A stretch of 64,000 nucleotides of DNA from Plectrocnemia conspersa. Taxonomy: Eukaryota; Arthropoda; Insecta; Trichoptera; Polycentropodidae. The stretch is taken from NCBI GenBank assembly GCA_009617715.1, contig VTFK01000064.1, positions 620,001 to 684,000 on the forward strand, in the 5' to 3' direction. Numbering within the stretch: the stretch's first letter is position 1; every line of letters starts with the position of its first letter. The notes beneath the pieces were generated by a model, which saw only the letters and a program-made list of their open reading frames with translations, ran no database searches and was not told the DNA's origin. The position numbers and the translations under genes were made by a program. Positions 23,560-36,560 of this stretch are shown here, in pieces.

Positions 23560-23980
23560 GTGAAGTTTATTATTTTCACTAATAATATAATTATAATTTC
23601 ACTTATTGTTTTAGTGAAATTATACTGGAATACATTTTCACTATATTTATATTAGAAAAAAGTTAACTGATGAAATGTCTATGAAACTCAATTTAAAAGT
23701 TGCGTAACGTCCATTTGCTGTTAAACTTCAACCTAAAATATATATGTACATCAGATTTGGGTTTGAACAGCAAATGGACGTTTCACTACTTTAAAATTAG
23801 GTTCCATAGATATTTTAGAGCAGCATATAATTTCAGTAAAATTATATTTTTTTAGCTGGTGAATATATTTTTTTACCGGTGAAAATTTATTTAGATATAA
23901 TTTCACTGAAAAGCCAGTGAAAATATAATATCACTGGTAATACATATTCACTTTAAAATATATGTTAACATTATTTTTCA
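23560..23980. repeat. fold-back repeat family, copy C
   Basis: An imperfect palindrome is centred near 23740. The left arm carries GTAACGTCCATTTGCTG and the right arm its inverse, CAGCAAATGGACGTTTC, with the TTTAGAGCAGCATATAATT module outside it. AGTGAAAATATAATATC-like words fill both outer flanks. The same right-arm text occurs at about 35780-35930. This copy lacks the GC-rich hairpin of copies A, B and D. Confidence 0.6.
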
Positions 23981-24355
23981 CAGAGTTTTAAAATATAGTA
24001 TCATATATACCTGGTGAGAAATATATATTTTTAATTATAACAATGTTGACTGTAAGTTTATAAAAAGTAAAGACACTATCAAATTTCGGTGAAAACCTGT
24101 CATATATTATCTTTGTGTAGACATCTTTTATGCCAATGTCTGTATGGCTTTAAGTATGAGATTATATTTTTTATTAACAGTACATATGTTTTTCTTGTTT
24201 ATTCTACACTTTTGATTATTCTCTACAATGTAGAGTTTACATTCAAGTATTTTTTTAAATTAATACAAATTGTATATCGAAATATAAAGTTTTAAGATAA
24301 TGTATGAATTCTTAACATCATAAAAATTACACAGAAATTATACTGTTCGAAAGTC

Positions 24356-24900
24356 AAGGCTGTTTCGTCGCATTCATAAATTTAATCGTTTCAACGTCGC
24401 CAGTTTGGCATTTTAAACATTTTCGCACACTTTGAGAACATCTTTCGCTATGACTGCATAGCGCAAATCGACATTTCCCCGCGATTTGCTCAATGACCCG
24501 TGGCTTTGGGTGCATATGTTTAAAATGCCATCGCGGCCTTTGCATTTGTCACATGTCTCCGAATGTGAAATCGCTCAGGCGCCGTGAAATTTCCTCCCAT
24601 TCTCCCCAGTTCTTTATTCCTTCGCCACTTCTGTTACTTTTTCTCTTTCCTCATCGTCACCCTGACTCGTTCACGTTCCGATTGGCATTGTCTGATCGCC
24701 TTAGCAGCACATCTCTCGCTTCTGGTCGCTTCCACTTAGAAAGTTGCCGACCGAGACTACCGGTTTGGTCGACATACTGAGACGCTTTGCGAATATCGAG
24801 ATCTCCTCTCTTATCTATAGAGACTGGTCTCTCTAATCCCCGTTTTGACCTTTACGAGTGGTCTGATTTTGGCACCGACCTTGCCGAGTCTACTTTTTTA
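24356..24900. promoter_or_regulatory. GC-elevated, pyrimidine-rich noncoding island
   Basis: The island stands out from AT-rich flanks and is C/T-rich on the plus strand (about 24570-24780). A perfect 15-bp inverted repeat, TGGCATTTTAAACAT (24406-24420) and its inverse (24516-24530), encloses about 95 bases. An open frame of 95 codons starts at 24493 but is compositionally biased (Ser/Leu/Pro/Arg) and matches no domain I know. I favour a regulatory element or noncoding exon over a protein. Confidence 0.3.
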
Positions 24901-26399
24901 TATTTTAAATAACCACCGCGTCGACCATAAAAAGAAATGGTAAAACTACTTTTTTCCTATTGAGTGCAGGCACACGGTTTATGACATCGTCAAAACGATA
25001 CTTTATTTTATATGAGAGAATCGATTATTGTGTAGATAAAAATATTGTTTAAGGAAAATTGCTCGCTATTGGAGCTAATGGGTTAATTGTAGAATAATAA
25101 AACTGATAGATCGATTGAAATGGAACGATTGATTTCAATTATTTATTAATTGATTTGCACGTGTTCAATTCAATAGTGAAAAATGTGTCATTAGACTGAA
25201 AATCATATAAATAAATTTGTTTTTAATTAAGCGTATTACTTTTTCATGTTGGTATCACAGTCTGTGACGCGCACGTCAATTATCAGTTATATTCAACGCG
25301 TAGTTTGTGTTTGGCAGCTTAGTTTTGTAGACGCATTTTGTCACGTTAGGAGATTCCTTTAATTTAAATATAACTGTTGTGTTGAAATTGTGCATTTAAA
25401 AAGACTTTTGTCAAGAATCATTTTTTAAAGCGAATGGTTTATGAATAGTACCAATCTTTCCATGAGGGCTGTCTTAGTACTTGGCTGACTACAGATAAAA
25501 ATCTGAAACATTTTGGGAATGAAAAAGGTAGCAGCTAAATTTATTCAAAACTTAAATTAAACACAAATATATGAGCATAAATAAAATAATAAGCAATTTT
25601 TAAATGAATTCGCTGACAACACAGAACTGCTCTAATGTATTATCATAAATGTATAGTGAACACCATTGAACAAAAATCTAATAGTATCAATGTAAGTTCT
25701 AAACAGTAAAGAGCAAAAAAGAACGCGAAGTTCGATGAAATGTCAAGGTTTTCCTTTCTGTTTTCTTCGATTGTGATTGTGATCGAAGTCTTAATACAAG
25801 GTCATACGAATTAGGAGTATCACCTTGAATCATCATTTTTAAGTTAGCGATCTTTCACTGCTTATTTTTGAATTTTTGAAAACTTTAATACTTCTTTTTA
25901 ATTTAATAAACAAAAACTTTATGGTTACGCAGGTCGAATTAGCGTAGACTGTAAACTCTTGATTAGTAATACAGAAGCTGTGAGTTCGAACTACAGACTT
26001 AAATTTTTATTTTATGAAAATGCGCTATTATAATATTAAAAACTGGCTCCAGCTGCAAAGTGGCATCTATTAATTGTAAATTATAATACCCAGGTGGTAT
26101 AGATTTAGCGCGTTTTAACGCATTTGTCTTATGCCTGTAAGGTTACATTGGAAGATTTAATAAAAAATGGATAACAAATAAAATATGTCTCTCTGCTACC
26201 TTTTTCTGTTTTCGCAAATTTGTTTTGCGACCATATACATATATAGGAGATAAAATCAAAATCGCTATAAAGCAGAAACATGACCACAAAAAAATAAACA
26301 TTAGCTGTACTGTCTGTCTGTCGGTTTCATTCTAAACTGAATTTGTTGTTAGTATTTGCTACCTTCTGCTATAACCGCATTTTAAACTATTATTTTATA
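24901..26399. other. gene-free stretch with a tRNA-like SINE relic
   Basis: AT-rich DNA. At about 25921-26010 a segment carries a box-B-like GAGTTCGAACTAC and a weak cloverleaf-like arrangement. This suggests a decayed tRNA-derived SINE head rather than a functional tRNA, since the arms do not pair fully. Confidence 0.35.
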
Positions 26400-26760
26400 T
26401 TCATAGCGAGCAAAATCTACGAAAAGAAAATTCGAAAGTCGATGAGCAATTTGACTTCAGATGTTCTAAATCTGCCACGGATCAACTAAATAGAGTTGTG
26501 AGATATATTCAAAAAGGCTTTGATAAAAAAATTATTATAGGAGCAGTGTTTTTTGACATTGCTAAAGCTTTCGATCGCGTTTGGCATGCAGGTATTATAT
26601 ATAAAGTTTTTAAATGGTGGAATCTTTCGAATTAAAATTGAATATTATTTGGCAACTTCTAGATCCTTATCTGTTTGAAACCCTTAAGGTGTAGCATAAG
26701 GACCCTTGCTATTCATAATGTTTATGAAAGATTTCCAAACTAAACTTTAATGGGAAAAAT
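26400..26760 (+). mobile_element. Jockey-type non-LTR retrotransposon fragment (reverse transcriptase)
   Basis: At about 26460-26620 the plus strand reads an RT fragment with SATDQLNRVVRYI followed by AVFFDIAKAFDRVWHAG, which is RT motif A of Jockey-clade elements. Near 26690-26740 there is a degraded GPLLFIM block (motif B region). Stops and frameshifts separate the pieces, and no endonuclease or gag part is visible. It is a dead 5'-truncated fragment. Confidence 0.75.
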
Positions 26761-26939
26761 AAAAAAGGTTAAAAAAGTAAAAAAGAGGCATAAAAAAACA
26801 TTCAAAGGTTATTTTTGTCAATAGAATCATCCACTAAAAATAGATACATGCTTAAAAGAGACCATGGGCTGGGATCTGTAAAACACATTAGAGAGTATAA
26901 ATTTATTGTTTAATCTCTCTCCTCGAAAAAAAGTCGGTT

Positions 26940-27075
26940 TTTTATTGTTCTTCGAACGATCTTATTGCTCGGGGGCCAAATAAATAGGCTTACCACCGTG
27001 TCCGCGTTGATTGGAAGCCAACAGTATAAAGACGATCGGGCGGGAGTTTCCCGCTCGGGACAAAAATCTCTTGGC
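26940..27075. promoter_or_regulatory. short GC-rich noncoding island
   Basis: About 130 bases with GC well above the surroundings, including GGGCGGGAGTTTCCCGC, a partial palindrome resembling paired E2F-type TTTCCCGC sites. No coding frame is evident. It is a candidate regulatory element only. Confidence 0.25.
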
Positions 27076-29029
27076 TATAATGACACCTTTAAAGGCATGA
27101 CCCAGATAAATCAGAACAATGGTATATTTCTATAAAAGTGTAACGAACTATATAATATACAGACTGATAGTCCTTAAAAGTTTATTAACTTTTATATTTG
27201 TAGACATTTATAATTTATGACAAATATTTTTTTAATAAGACTATTTTTAATAAGATAATGTATTTTAGAACCAGACACTTTGGAATTCCATTTCGAATTC
27301 AAACCATTAAGTTCTCTTATCATTAAACAAATTATGTATACACTGCGCTATTGTTGCTTTGGATTAAATTTAAAATAGGCTTGCAAAGATATTAATATTT
27401 TATAACATAATATGATATGTACGTGTATGTATCATATGCTTAGAATTTTTAAAAGTGAAAGGATAAATAAACTGAAAGCTTTATATATTTATATATACGT
27501 AGAAAATATAATTTATCTATAATGCATAATTTATATAAAGTAAGAATATTATTAAAAAAAGTATTATTTCGGTATATTTGTGATCTTGAGATTTTATTTT
27601 GTTGCTGACGTACAACAAAAGGCAAAGCCGAAGTCCTTGTAGTGAAGTAGTGGTTCAATATTTGAGGAGTAGTAAAGTCAAATGTGTGTAGGCCTGTTTT
27701 GGTACTGCCTTATATACTCAGTCGTGCTGGTTAGCCGTATCCCCATCATGTACGTTGGTAAGGATCGGAAGATCGCGGGAACACGTCTCAACAGCTATTA
27801 CTACTTCAGACGTACGTGTGGCGTGCGTATCTTTGTTTACGTATCACAAATTGCTACACTTGTTATTAACTTCATGCATTACACTCGTATCTGAGTATTT
27901 CATTCTTAATGTCAATTGTATGAATACCCTTGAACCGAATGATGACATGATCATTGACGTGCGTTTGAATAATATATAATTATGCTATACTCTATTCCTT
28001 ATTAAAAATATTACTACGTCTAAAACTTTAACAATTGGTTACACAAAGAAATGAAAAATTACTATTATTTTGTTTTTGTAAAAACTATAAAAAAATATAT
28101 AAATACGCAGTTGAATCGTATGAAATATTATTTAAGTCTTAGATAATAATTGCTACGCTGTTTTAAGTAAATATATATATTATGTAAATTTATTGTGATT
28201 TTAAAATTAAATCGTTTATTTTAGATAAATTTATTTTATGTAAATATATAGTGGAATTCGATTTTGGCTATAAAAAAGCAATGAAAGTAAAATTAATGCC
28301 ATTCTACGTTAAAATATTATGATAATAAAAAAACGTGGATATCCTTATTTTTTTAATGTGTCTTGCGAGTTTTGTGTTAATTAATTAACGAAAATATATA
28401 TTAGCTTAACACGAAAAGAAATGACTTTTTACAAAATAGAAGTTAAAGTCCGTACTGTGATCATATATTATACTAGTATTGAATTTTAGGTTATGAGATC
28501 GATTTTATTAATTAAATGAAAAATAACACGTTTTTATTATAGCTGCATCTAATTCAGAAATAAGCTTTGTTGGGTTCATCAATTGAACCACGCTTTTATT
28601 AAAAAAAATAGGACACCACCGTGAAAAATCTTTTTTCAGCTTAAGTCATAAAGTACATGCCATAAATCATAAATGATTTAAATACCCGTTCTCTTAAGAA
28701 ATATTTTGTTTAAAAAACACAGCCTTTTATTATTGATCGTTTCATCGAAAAAGTATGTAGGAGGCCACCAATATAAATACTATTCATAAATTAAGAATAT
28801 TCTCTTATCAATTCTCAATTGTTGCACATTATATTAAATATTTAATAACAAACCTAGTCTTAAAAAATAAACTTCCTTGACCTAAAAGTCAGGAAAATTT
28901 ATTCAAACATGTATGCGCAACAATGACATTAGATAATGCTTAATGGAAATCAATTTACCATATACAATTTTCTTATTTTTCAAGTAGAAACGATGGTTCG
29001 GAAATCAATTTTATAGTTTTACATGATTA
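27076..29029. other. gene-free stretch
   Basis: AT-rich DNA. About 27680-27900 is GC-elevated with overlapping open frames but no recognisable product; it contains TCAGTC (27718-27723) with no downstream promoter element. About 28590-28675 is a repeat shared with 44115-44195, listed separately. Confidence 0.45.
28590..28675 (+). repeat. dispersed repeat, GGACACCACCGTG family, copy 1
   Basis: TTTTATTAAAA is followed by GGACACCACCGTGA, then a CTTTTT-CAG-TTAAGT block and CATGAATCATAAA-type text. The same order occurs at 44115-44195 in the same orientation. Two copies are too few to classify; a SINE or LINE tail or a MITE end is possible. Confidence 0.5.
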
Positions 29030-29560
29030 ATTCGACGTACGTCGCTAAGTTTGGCATTCCTCGAACTTTCCTCCCTGACGTCCCGAGTAATTTAGTCCAG
29101 GAAAGTCTAGGAATCTACCGACCCTGCGGTTTGAGAAGCCCATTACACACATCTCGAACGAAAATTTAAATCGTCCATTTCGCACATATAGATAAATCGC
29201 GTCGGAATTAGTCGAGTGTGAACGCTCCCTAATTTCGCGTAAGGGCCTCCATACATTATCAGCCGATTCGCGAACACCCCCTTAAAAAGTCGGTGGGGTT
29301 GGGGCTAAAACAAATGGCGGGCGGGAATTAATTGCAATAAGTTTTGTGGAGAATTTAAGAATCGCCAGCGGGAGAAGTGGAGCGTTTTGGACCGTCCATC
29401 ATGCGCTAGACATTTGCATAATGGTCCGGCGAAGAAAGGGGTCGTGTTTGTCGCGCGAAGGTGGAATGTGACCCGTAAATTTGGACCTCGGCCAGCCGTA
29501 TCTTGTTAATTGACGATCGGAGTGCATCTAGATATGGGAGACGATGCTAATTGAATGAGG
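29030..29560. promoter_or_regulatory. candidate conserved regulatory island with octamer and homeodomain motifs
   Basis: About 530 bases of GC-elevated, non-repetitive DNA in a gene desert. It includes a perfect POU octamer ATTTGCAT (29412-29419), GGAATTAATTGCAATAA (homeodomain-type TTAATTG, about 29325-29340) and a GGCGGGCGGGAATTA block. Stops occur in all frames. This texture is typical of developmental enhancers, but conservation cannot be tested here. Confidence 0.4.
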
Positions 29561-30479
29561 GGCATGTGTCTGTGATATTCGCATGCTTATGCTTGTGGCT
29601 GCATATATCAAGTTAATATGTATGATATGTCTGATTTCCTTAATTGTTAAATTCGAGACTTGTTATATATTTAATATTTAACTTTGGCTTTTCTGGTTTA
29701 TTTATTGTGAAAGCACATCATAACTCTTTCAAACGAATATTTTATTTTGTGATTTTTTACATACATTTTTGTAAAGCGATGGATGTATTTGAATAGTTTA
29801 GTTGTGAAACCAATGCGACGTAGACAGTTCAAAATGCGACGTTGTCTTTGGCAAGGATGTGGCTAATGAACGCACAGTATGTTAAGAAGTTCTTGCGGTT
29901 TCAATATTGAAAATGAGACACGTGGGCGACCAATGTTGAGTTGGATAGTGATGAGTTTAAAACTGCAGTGAAAGTAGATTCATTCCAAACTAAACGCGCA
30001 ATAGCAACAAGGTTACTGTTTCAACAATATTATAAGGAATTTGAAAGTATTGACTAAAGCATAGAAAGTGTAAAGATTGATATTCCTATATTTGAATATT
30101 CATATATCGAATATATCCGCCCGTTTTTTAAATATTCGTTCATATCTGTGGTGAAATATGACTGATGTTTCAATTTTAAAAATATTTAACGTAGTTTCAA
30201 CAACCCTTTTTTGTTTTGTCAAATTTATAATAGCTAAAAGCCAACAAAAAGCGGCTTTATAAACAATATTAAAAAAAATCTTTTTGTAATTGCCGAAATT
30301 CCAGAAATAACTCATATTTCGAAGTTATTATTATGCAGTTATAAAGTTTCAATTATTATTTTTATTTTATTACTTTATTTAGTTTAATAGCTAATTTTTA
30401 CATATTTTTTTTAAACTAAACATACATATAATATATAATATTAACATAAAATAAAAAAGACTTAATATTATAATATATA
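29561..30479. other. AT-rich stretch, no gene seen
   Basis: Nothing beyond A/T-rich sequence. A mildly GC-elevated part at about 29800-30000 has no recognisable features. Confidence 0.5.
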
Positions 30480-31505
30480 TATTTAATATATATTTATTTA
30501 TTCATACACGAAAGTGTTTTTTTATTCCATTTGGGAAGCTTGTTACAGTTTTATTTTTGCGGATTGTCCTAGGAATATTATTATTAAAATTAACGCCTCC
30601 ATACATAATTTTCTCTATTTCTAGTATTAAATCAATGTAAATTATTTCTTATTAAATACTTATTAAAATACTCTGGTAACATATTATTTTCTAACTTATA
30701 TATAAATACTATAACATTCATCCTTAATATTTCTTGAACATTTAACCATTCCAATCTATTAATCATACTTCTATAACTAGTAAATTCATCTTTAAGACTA
30801 CTCTCGTTGCATTATTTTATAATTTTTGCAAGGGTTTTTTTTATCTAATTTATTAAACATATCTAATATTGTTGTACGATAAGTAAAATAAGGCAATATG
30901 ATTTTTCATTCTAGATATTTTAACAATTTTTTTTTAATATGTAATTACAATGTTCCTTAAAATTTAATTCTGTATCTACAATCACTCCTAAATATTTTAT
31001 ATTATCAACTATTTATATGATAGAGTTATCTGTAACTATTTTTATATTATTATCTAACATATTTTAATAATTAATAAACATACATTTAGTTTAAGTAGGT
31101 ACAATATTTTTGAACCATATTTCTATTAAGCTTAATTCATTATTAAAATTATCTACAACTTAATTAATATTATCACAAATGCAATACATTAATGTGTCAT
31201 CCGAAAACAGATGTATTTTACACTTTTTCAAAGTATCATTAATATATAATATAAATAACAATGGCCCAAATTTAGACCCCTGTGATACACCATGAGATAT
31301 TAATTTCTCTCTGGAATATGCATAATTTATTTTACCTTTTTATTTTCTTGTTCTTCAATAATTAATAAACCATCTTAAAACTATTTCACTTATACCGATA
31401 CTCGTTACATTTCAAAAGCTCTCTTGAAATCCAATAAAACTGCTTCAATGATTTTGTTCGTATCCTTTTTCATTTATCACTACTTATGCAGTCTCAGTGG
31501 AATCT
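30480..31505 (-). mobile_element. CR1/Jockey-group non-LTR retrotransposon fragment, copy 1
   Basis: On the minus strand, reading from about 31500 downward, there are remnants of the reverse transcriptase: an ALKRAF-type block (about 31410), the ILGPLL-like region (about 31255-31280) and LFSDDTLMYCI, the YADD catalytic box with a changed first residue (about 31190-31215). Frameshifts and stops are frequent. The same stretch with the same limits occurs at 60440-61330 on the same strand, including the noncoding tail GGAATATTATTAT. Confidence 0.75.
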
Positions 31506-34500
31506 CAGTGTTCACAAGGTCCAACTAAAGCAATTATTGTAAAAATGATGGAAATATTACTGTGCTATTGATATTTAAAAGGAGCGAACGTATGGTGATA
31601 GAGACAGGTCGCTCATCTCATAGTATGCATTATATAGTATGCATTGGAATAATCCAAAACCATTAGATAGATTATCGAAGAAGAATAGAATTTTTATTTG
31701 TAATAAAAACATCACAGATACTTTTAGTAATTGAAAGGTATTTTATATATAATAGTTTTGAAGTTATACACAGGTGTTGTTGCAATCGTATGTATTGCTT
31801 ATTACCCCATTTTGTGTTACAGCGATAGTTAATGCATTTTTTTTATTAATTTGAAAGTGTTTAATTAAGCATGTTTAAATAGAATATGAAATTTTACACG
31901 GCAATTTACCGCTGAATAAATTAATATTCGATTTGTAAGTTTAACCATAACAGATTTATGCTTTTAGTTTCGTTCTATAATATATTCAATAGCCAGTTAA
32001 AATTAACAACACTGTCGATATGATTAATTATTTCATTTACAAATACTATATGCAATTCTATTTAATTTCACAAATCAGAACATTGATTTTAAAATTATTA
32101 AAATACACGAATGTAATACATGAGTGTAATTTTGTGCACGTCATCATCGTTAAAATTTATACATGAAATTTATCTGCCAACTTTTGACAGTTAACGAGAC
32201 TTTCTACGAGCGCTTCCTTTCAAGTTATCTCAGCCAGGAACTACCTATATCAGATTTCGCATTACGGTTTACTTTGTCCTTGTATTATTGTACAGCGTGT
32301 CCATGTTGTGGTTCAAATTAAAGGTGTGTGTATTTTGCAATTTACTCTATAAGCACTTAAGACGAGAAGTTAACGTCAGATTTAACTATGACCTATAATG
32401 ATAATCTGATCACGTCACAACGCTTGGCTACGATGATGAATATTTTTGTACGTTGATTGCTTGATAGAGCATTTATTCAATAAGTAATAATACGTTTTTG
32501 ATTGTACAATTGGAACTCCAAATTGCAAGTGTACTCGGAGCTTCCATTGACATGCAAAAGTGAAATCAATTTTGCACGCCCCTCAAATAAAATATATCTA
32601 TTTAAAATGACCAAGCGATTTCCAAACACGGAAGCCGGACAGAATACATAAAATATAGTCAAGTGTAGCAATGTTGTATTGAATCAAATTAAATCTTTGT
32701 AACAGCGACATTGAAAGTTTTTTATATGCATTTTAATGAATGTAATTGCAGTACTATTAAATTTGCAAGGATGACATATATATAATGCCAAGCAATGGAA
32801 TAGTTTTGATATGCTTCATTCATTCAAATTCCAGTTCATTTTTGTTCATTTGAAGTCATTGAGGTCACCTAGACTTCACGTGTCCGAATAACATTAATAA
32901 ATTAATCGATTTGCTTGTGTTGTCGAGTCACTGTTGTGCCACAGTTAGTAGTGTGCACCCGCTTTTATAAATCCATTCTTATAATATTTTTAACTCGCTT
33001 TTAATAATGATCATACATTGATAATGAACGTAGAGATAATGACGGGTTAATGATATAAGACTGAGGGGGTAATGTTATTCATAAGTAATAATCTTTTGAC
33101 TGATGTAATGGATTCCTTTACCTATACCTACATCTATGATTTATTCAAATAAAACAAATATTTTAAATCAGTGGATAATTTATAAACAAATTTACTTTAA
33201 GGCATAGAAACATATTTTTATTGTTATAATCAAGGAATATTGTTTTTAAATTCCGTTTGGTATTTTATTTAAATAAATAAATATAATATACAAAATGGCG
33301 ATTTATTTAAATGTATTATGTTCTATGTTTTATTTTATTATTGATAAAATTTTATGTTTTATGTTAATCAAGCAGTTAAAGATTTTTTATGTTTCTTCGT
33401 AAAGCTTATAAAATATTAGTACTAAAAATACAAAGCGATCGTAAAAAATAAGTGCAACATTAATTCAATGTTTCAGGCTACTTTTAAATGCGCGATTTTT
33501 GCTTTTTTATTTATTAATTCTATAATATATAGTTTATTCTCAATATTTCAATTAAAATATAAATGTACTGGTTGCACTTGAAAAGTACATACAATTCAAT
33601 AATATATGATTTCAAGCAAACTGATTAAATATAAAATACTATAAATATGCTAAATCTACTAAATTAATGCTAAATAATTTGCATATTTTTTATTTGTATT
33701 CTTACTAACTTTCCCTTTTTATTTGCCATTTTACTTTTACGCTTCAGAAAAATTGTAAAACATTTCAAAATTACGTTATTAATGTTGATATTTTACATTT
33801 ATTATTTAATATATTAAAAACGGCTATTTGATTTATATGTACTTTTCTTATTTATATATATAAGCTGTATTATATAAATATTCACAGTTTAATTCATTTT
33901 CAATAGGTTAAATATTATCAAAACAATATGTTTAATATTTTAAGAAAATTGCAATACTTAGAACAGCAATCAAATAAAGAATACTCACGTACAAATAAAA
34001 ATAAATTTGCAAGGCTGTTTAAGTTTTTAAATATTTTTTAAAATTAGAATCTTCCGTCAAAACGTTCAACACAAATAACGCCAAGAAAACATCTGATTAT
34101 TCTTATACTATCAAATTTTAACTGCTGTTGTATAGAATATATGGCCTTCATCATATTATATTTAGAATTAATAAATGGTTTAAAAAAGATTTACGCGTTT
34201 GTGAATCACAGAGCTTAATAAAAAGTATATCCGTAGTGCAAGGTTAGTAGTTTCACACCCCATTGCTTCCGCGAGCCCCACTACTGGAGCAAGGTCGCTT
34301 ACTCGCGCTTTTGAACAGTAAACGTAAACCAATTTTCGGGTATTGTTAAATTTTTATATTTTATATATGTAAATACATATATTAACAATTTTTTTATGTT
34401 TAAAGTTATTTATATATTAACTGAAATAAAATAAGTAAAAATGGCGCTTTCATACATGTCAGAGTCGTGTCCGAATATTATTATTGTGCGACTCAGTTAT

Positions 34501-35211
34501 TTATGTACCAATTACAAAAATATAAATTATCTTTTATTTAACAACGGTTGTTTTTGCAATACATTACTATTAACACATATACATGTTGGTTAAGTCATGT
34601 TGATGCAAAGTGACGGTCTGTCTGAATCAAATCTGTCGATTATAGTGAAAAACTTGTCTTTTTCAGGACTTTGGTAGTGCTTTAATTCTACTGTTGATTA
34701 GTAGCGGTCAAAATAAAGCGATGAGCTAGTAATCAATTATAAAAATGTCATAAGTAGGTTGGAACCGATTTTCATTGTAAGGTTAAAAGTGATTTTCTCA
34801 TGGCAGCGTTCCAGCTTATATATTGTCAAAAAAATGTAAAGCGATCGATCATTCCTCCATCTGGTCTATTTTTGACCAATCAACTGCGATTTGAGCGGTG
34901 CTAGTATTCCATTATTATTTTATAAGACTCTTAACGCTTGCAGGTGTATTGTGTTTAAATATTTGCGTTACACTTGCAACGATGGTTTTGTGTTTCGCTA
35001 CCTGATTGAGTGAACGGGTTTTATTAGTTTTCTTAAAAGCGTTATTTAGTTATTGGAACAACACTAGACCACAATAAATACCCGGTTTAAAAGCGTTAAT
35101 TGCTCCGTTAAATTAATTTTAGTGTCATATCGCTAGTACATTGCCTTCAAAATTCTTAATGTTGTATTTTCATGTTCAATTTTTTATGATTTCCACCTTG
35201 GAAATATTTTC
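31506..35211. other. gene-free AT-rich stretch
   Basis: Long A/T-rich region. A mildly GC-elevated patch at about 32190-32310 and another at 34190-34330 (GAGCCCCACTACTGGAGCAAGG) have no identifiable product or element ends. No exon or RNA gene was found. Confidence 0.5.
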
Positions 35212-36120
35212 GGTAAGGATAGCTTTCATATTTAAAAATATGATTGCTATTCTTACTGATATTACTATAGACTTCTAATATAAGAAGGCTGATCAAAGTA
35301 TTTTCAAATCGAATTTTACCCAATAGGAGAGCGCAAAAAACAATTATCCCTTCTCAAAAGTAAAAAATTCACGCCAAACGCAATAAAATCGTGCCGTCAC
35401 CGTCGCAGTGGAAACGCTCGCTACCGAGCGTTCCCAATGCGACTTTATTGCTTTTAACGTGAATTTTTGCCTTCTGAGAAATGATAATTGTTTTCGCGCT
35501 TTCCAATTGACCAAAAGTCGGTTTAAAAATACTTTGATTAGCCTTCTTATATTAAAAGTCCATAGTAATATCGGTAAAGATAGCTATCATATTTTTAAAA
35601 CATCGTATAATATCGGAATGTAGACAAACTGCGGAGCAATATGTAAGATTCGATGTGTGTCTGCATTTATTCTTTCGCTTTTTTACCCCTGCGAGATGAG
35701 TTGGCTTAGTCTGTATTTTGGAGTTGACCTAATGATAGTTCTAAAATAATAATTAATTTAAGAACTTTCGTTAGGTTAGGTTTGGGTTTGAACAGCAAAT
35801 GGACGTTTCGCAACTGTCAAATTGAGTTTCATCGACATTTTAGAGCACCATATTAGCGCCTATCAGTTAAATTATATTTTCGCTAGTAGGAATATATATC
35901 TACTGGTGAATTAGCTAGTGAAAATATAACTTTATCAAAAAATTCGCTGTAATATTTATACATATTACTACATATAGAAAAGTTGAAATTATATAATTTT
36001 ATTAGGACCTATAAATTATAAATTATATTTTTACAGGTAAAAATATATATCTACAGTGAAAATGTATTTCGATATGATTTTACTGAAATGACATATAATA
36101 AAAAAAAATCGGGATAGATT
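35212..36120. repeat. fold-back repeat family, copy D, with about 365-bp palindrome
   Basis: The segment 35233-35597 is almost entirely a palindrome centred near 35415. The outer arms carry AATATAAGAAGGCTGATCAAAG and its inverse. Inside lie the ACTTCTCAGAAGT-like and GCAATAAAATCGTG blocks, and at the centre the GCAGTGGAAACGCTCG hairpin. To the right (35750-36120) follow the family modules GGGTTTGAACAGCAAATGG, TTTAGAGCACCATATTA and repeated AGTGAAAATATA words. This is the most complete copy. No transposase frame is visible. Confidence 0.75.
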
Positions 36121-36414
36121 CGAGACTGTTTTTTCTAGATTTTCTTTTAGGAATAACCACATGAAACTGAGTGTATTACTTATTTATTTTTCTGCATTAA
36201 ATCTAGTTGTTAAATTACCGATAATACAATCTATAAAAACATTAAATTTATATAATTAAGGTATTCGATCCAAATTTTTAGATTGTATACCTAAATTTAC
36301 TACTACTAATTTACATTCGTTAAATATTTTCTCTCATGTCTAATATTTTTATATATATAACAAAAATACTTAATACTAATAAGTGGCGTTTAAAGTGTTT
36401 CATGCCTAAAAAAT

Positions 36415-36560
36415 GACAGTTTAGAGCAGCATATAATTATACTAGCACCTATCAGGTAAATTCAATTTTCGCTAGTAAAAATATGTATCTACCGATGAAA
36501 ATATATTCCGATATGATTTCATTGAAATGCTCATGAAAATATATTTGCACTGCTATTACA
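36415..36560. repeat. fold-back repeat family, partial copy E
   Basis: It begins TTTAGAGCAGCATATAATT and continues with the CTATCAGGTAAATT, CGCTAGTAAAAATATGTATCTACCG and GATATGATTTCATTGAAATG modules also seen in copies C and D. It carries only the outer AT-rich modules, without the hairpin, and may be a tandem extension of copy D. Confidence 0.55.

Noticed and set aside
24493..24780. A 95-codon plus-strand open frame
   Set aside because: Strongly biased Ser/Leu/Pro/Arg composition in a C/T-rich tract, no domain, no splice or start context.
25921..26010. tRNA gene
   Set aside because: Box B is present, but the acceptor and D arms do not pair and box A is poor. SINE relic is the better reading; the same applies to 39418-39475 and 49110-49170.
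27718..27760. Second Inr-type promoter with a downstream GTAAGG donor
   Set aside because: The +28 position does not match a DPE, the TATA-like string is too close to the initiator, and the implied exon would be only about 40 bases.
35408..35623. A 71-codon plus-strand open frame
   Set aside because: It is part of the fold-back palindrome of repeat copy D.
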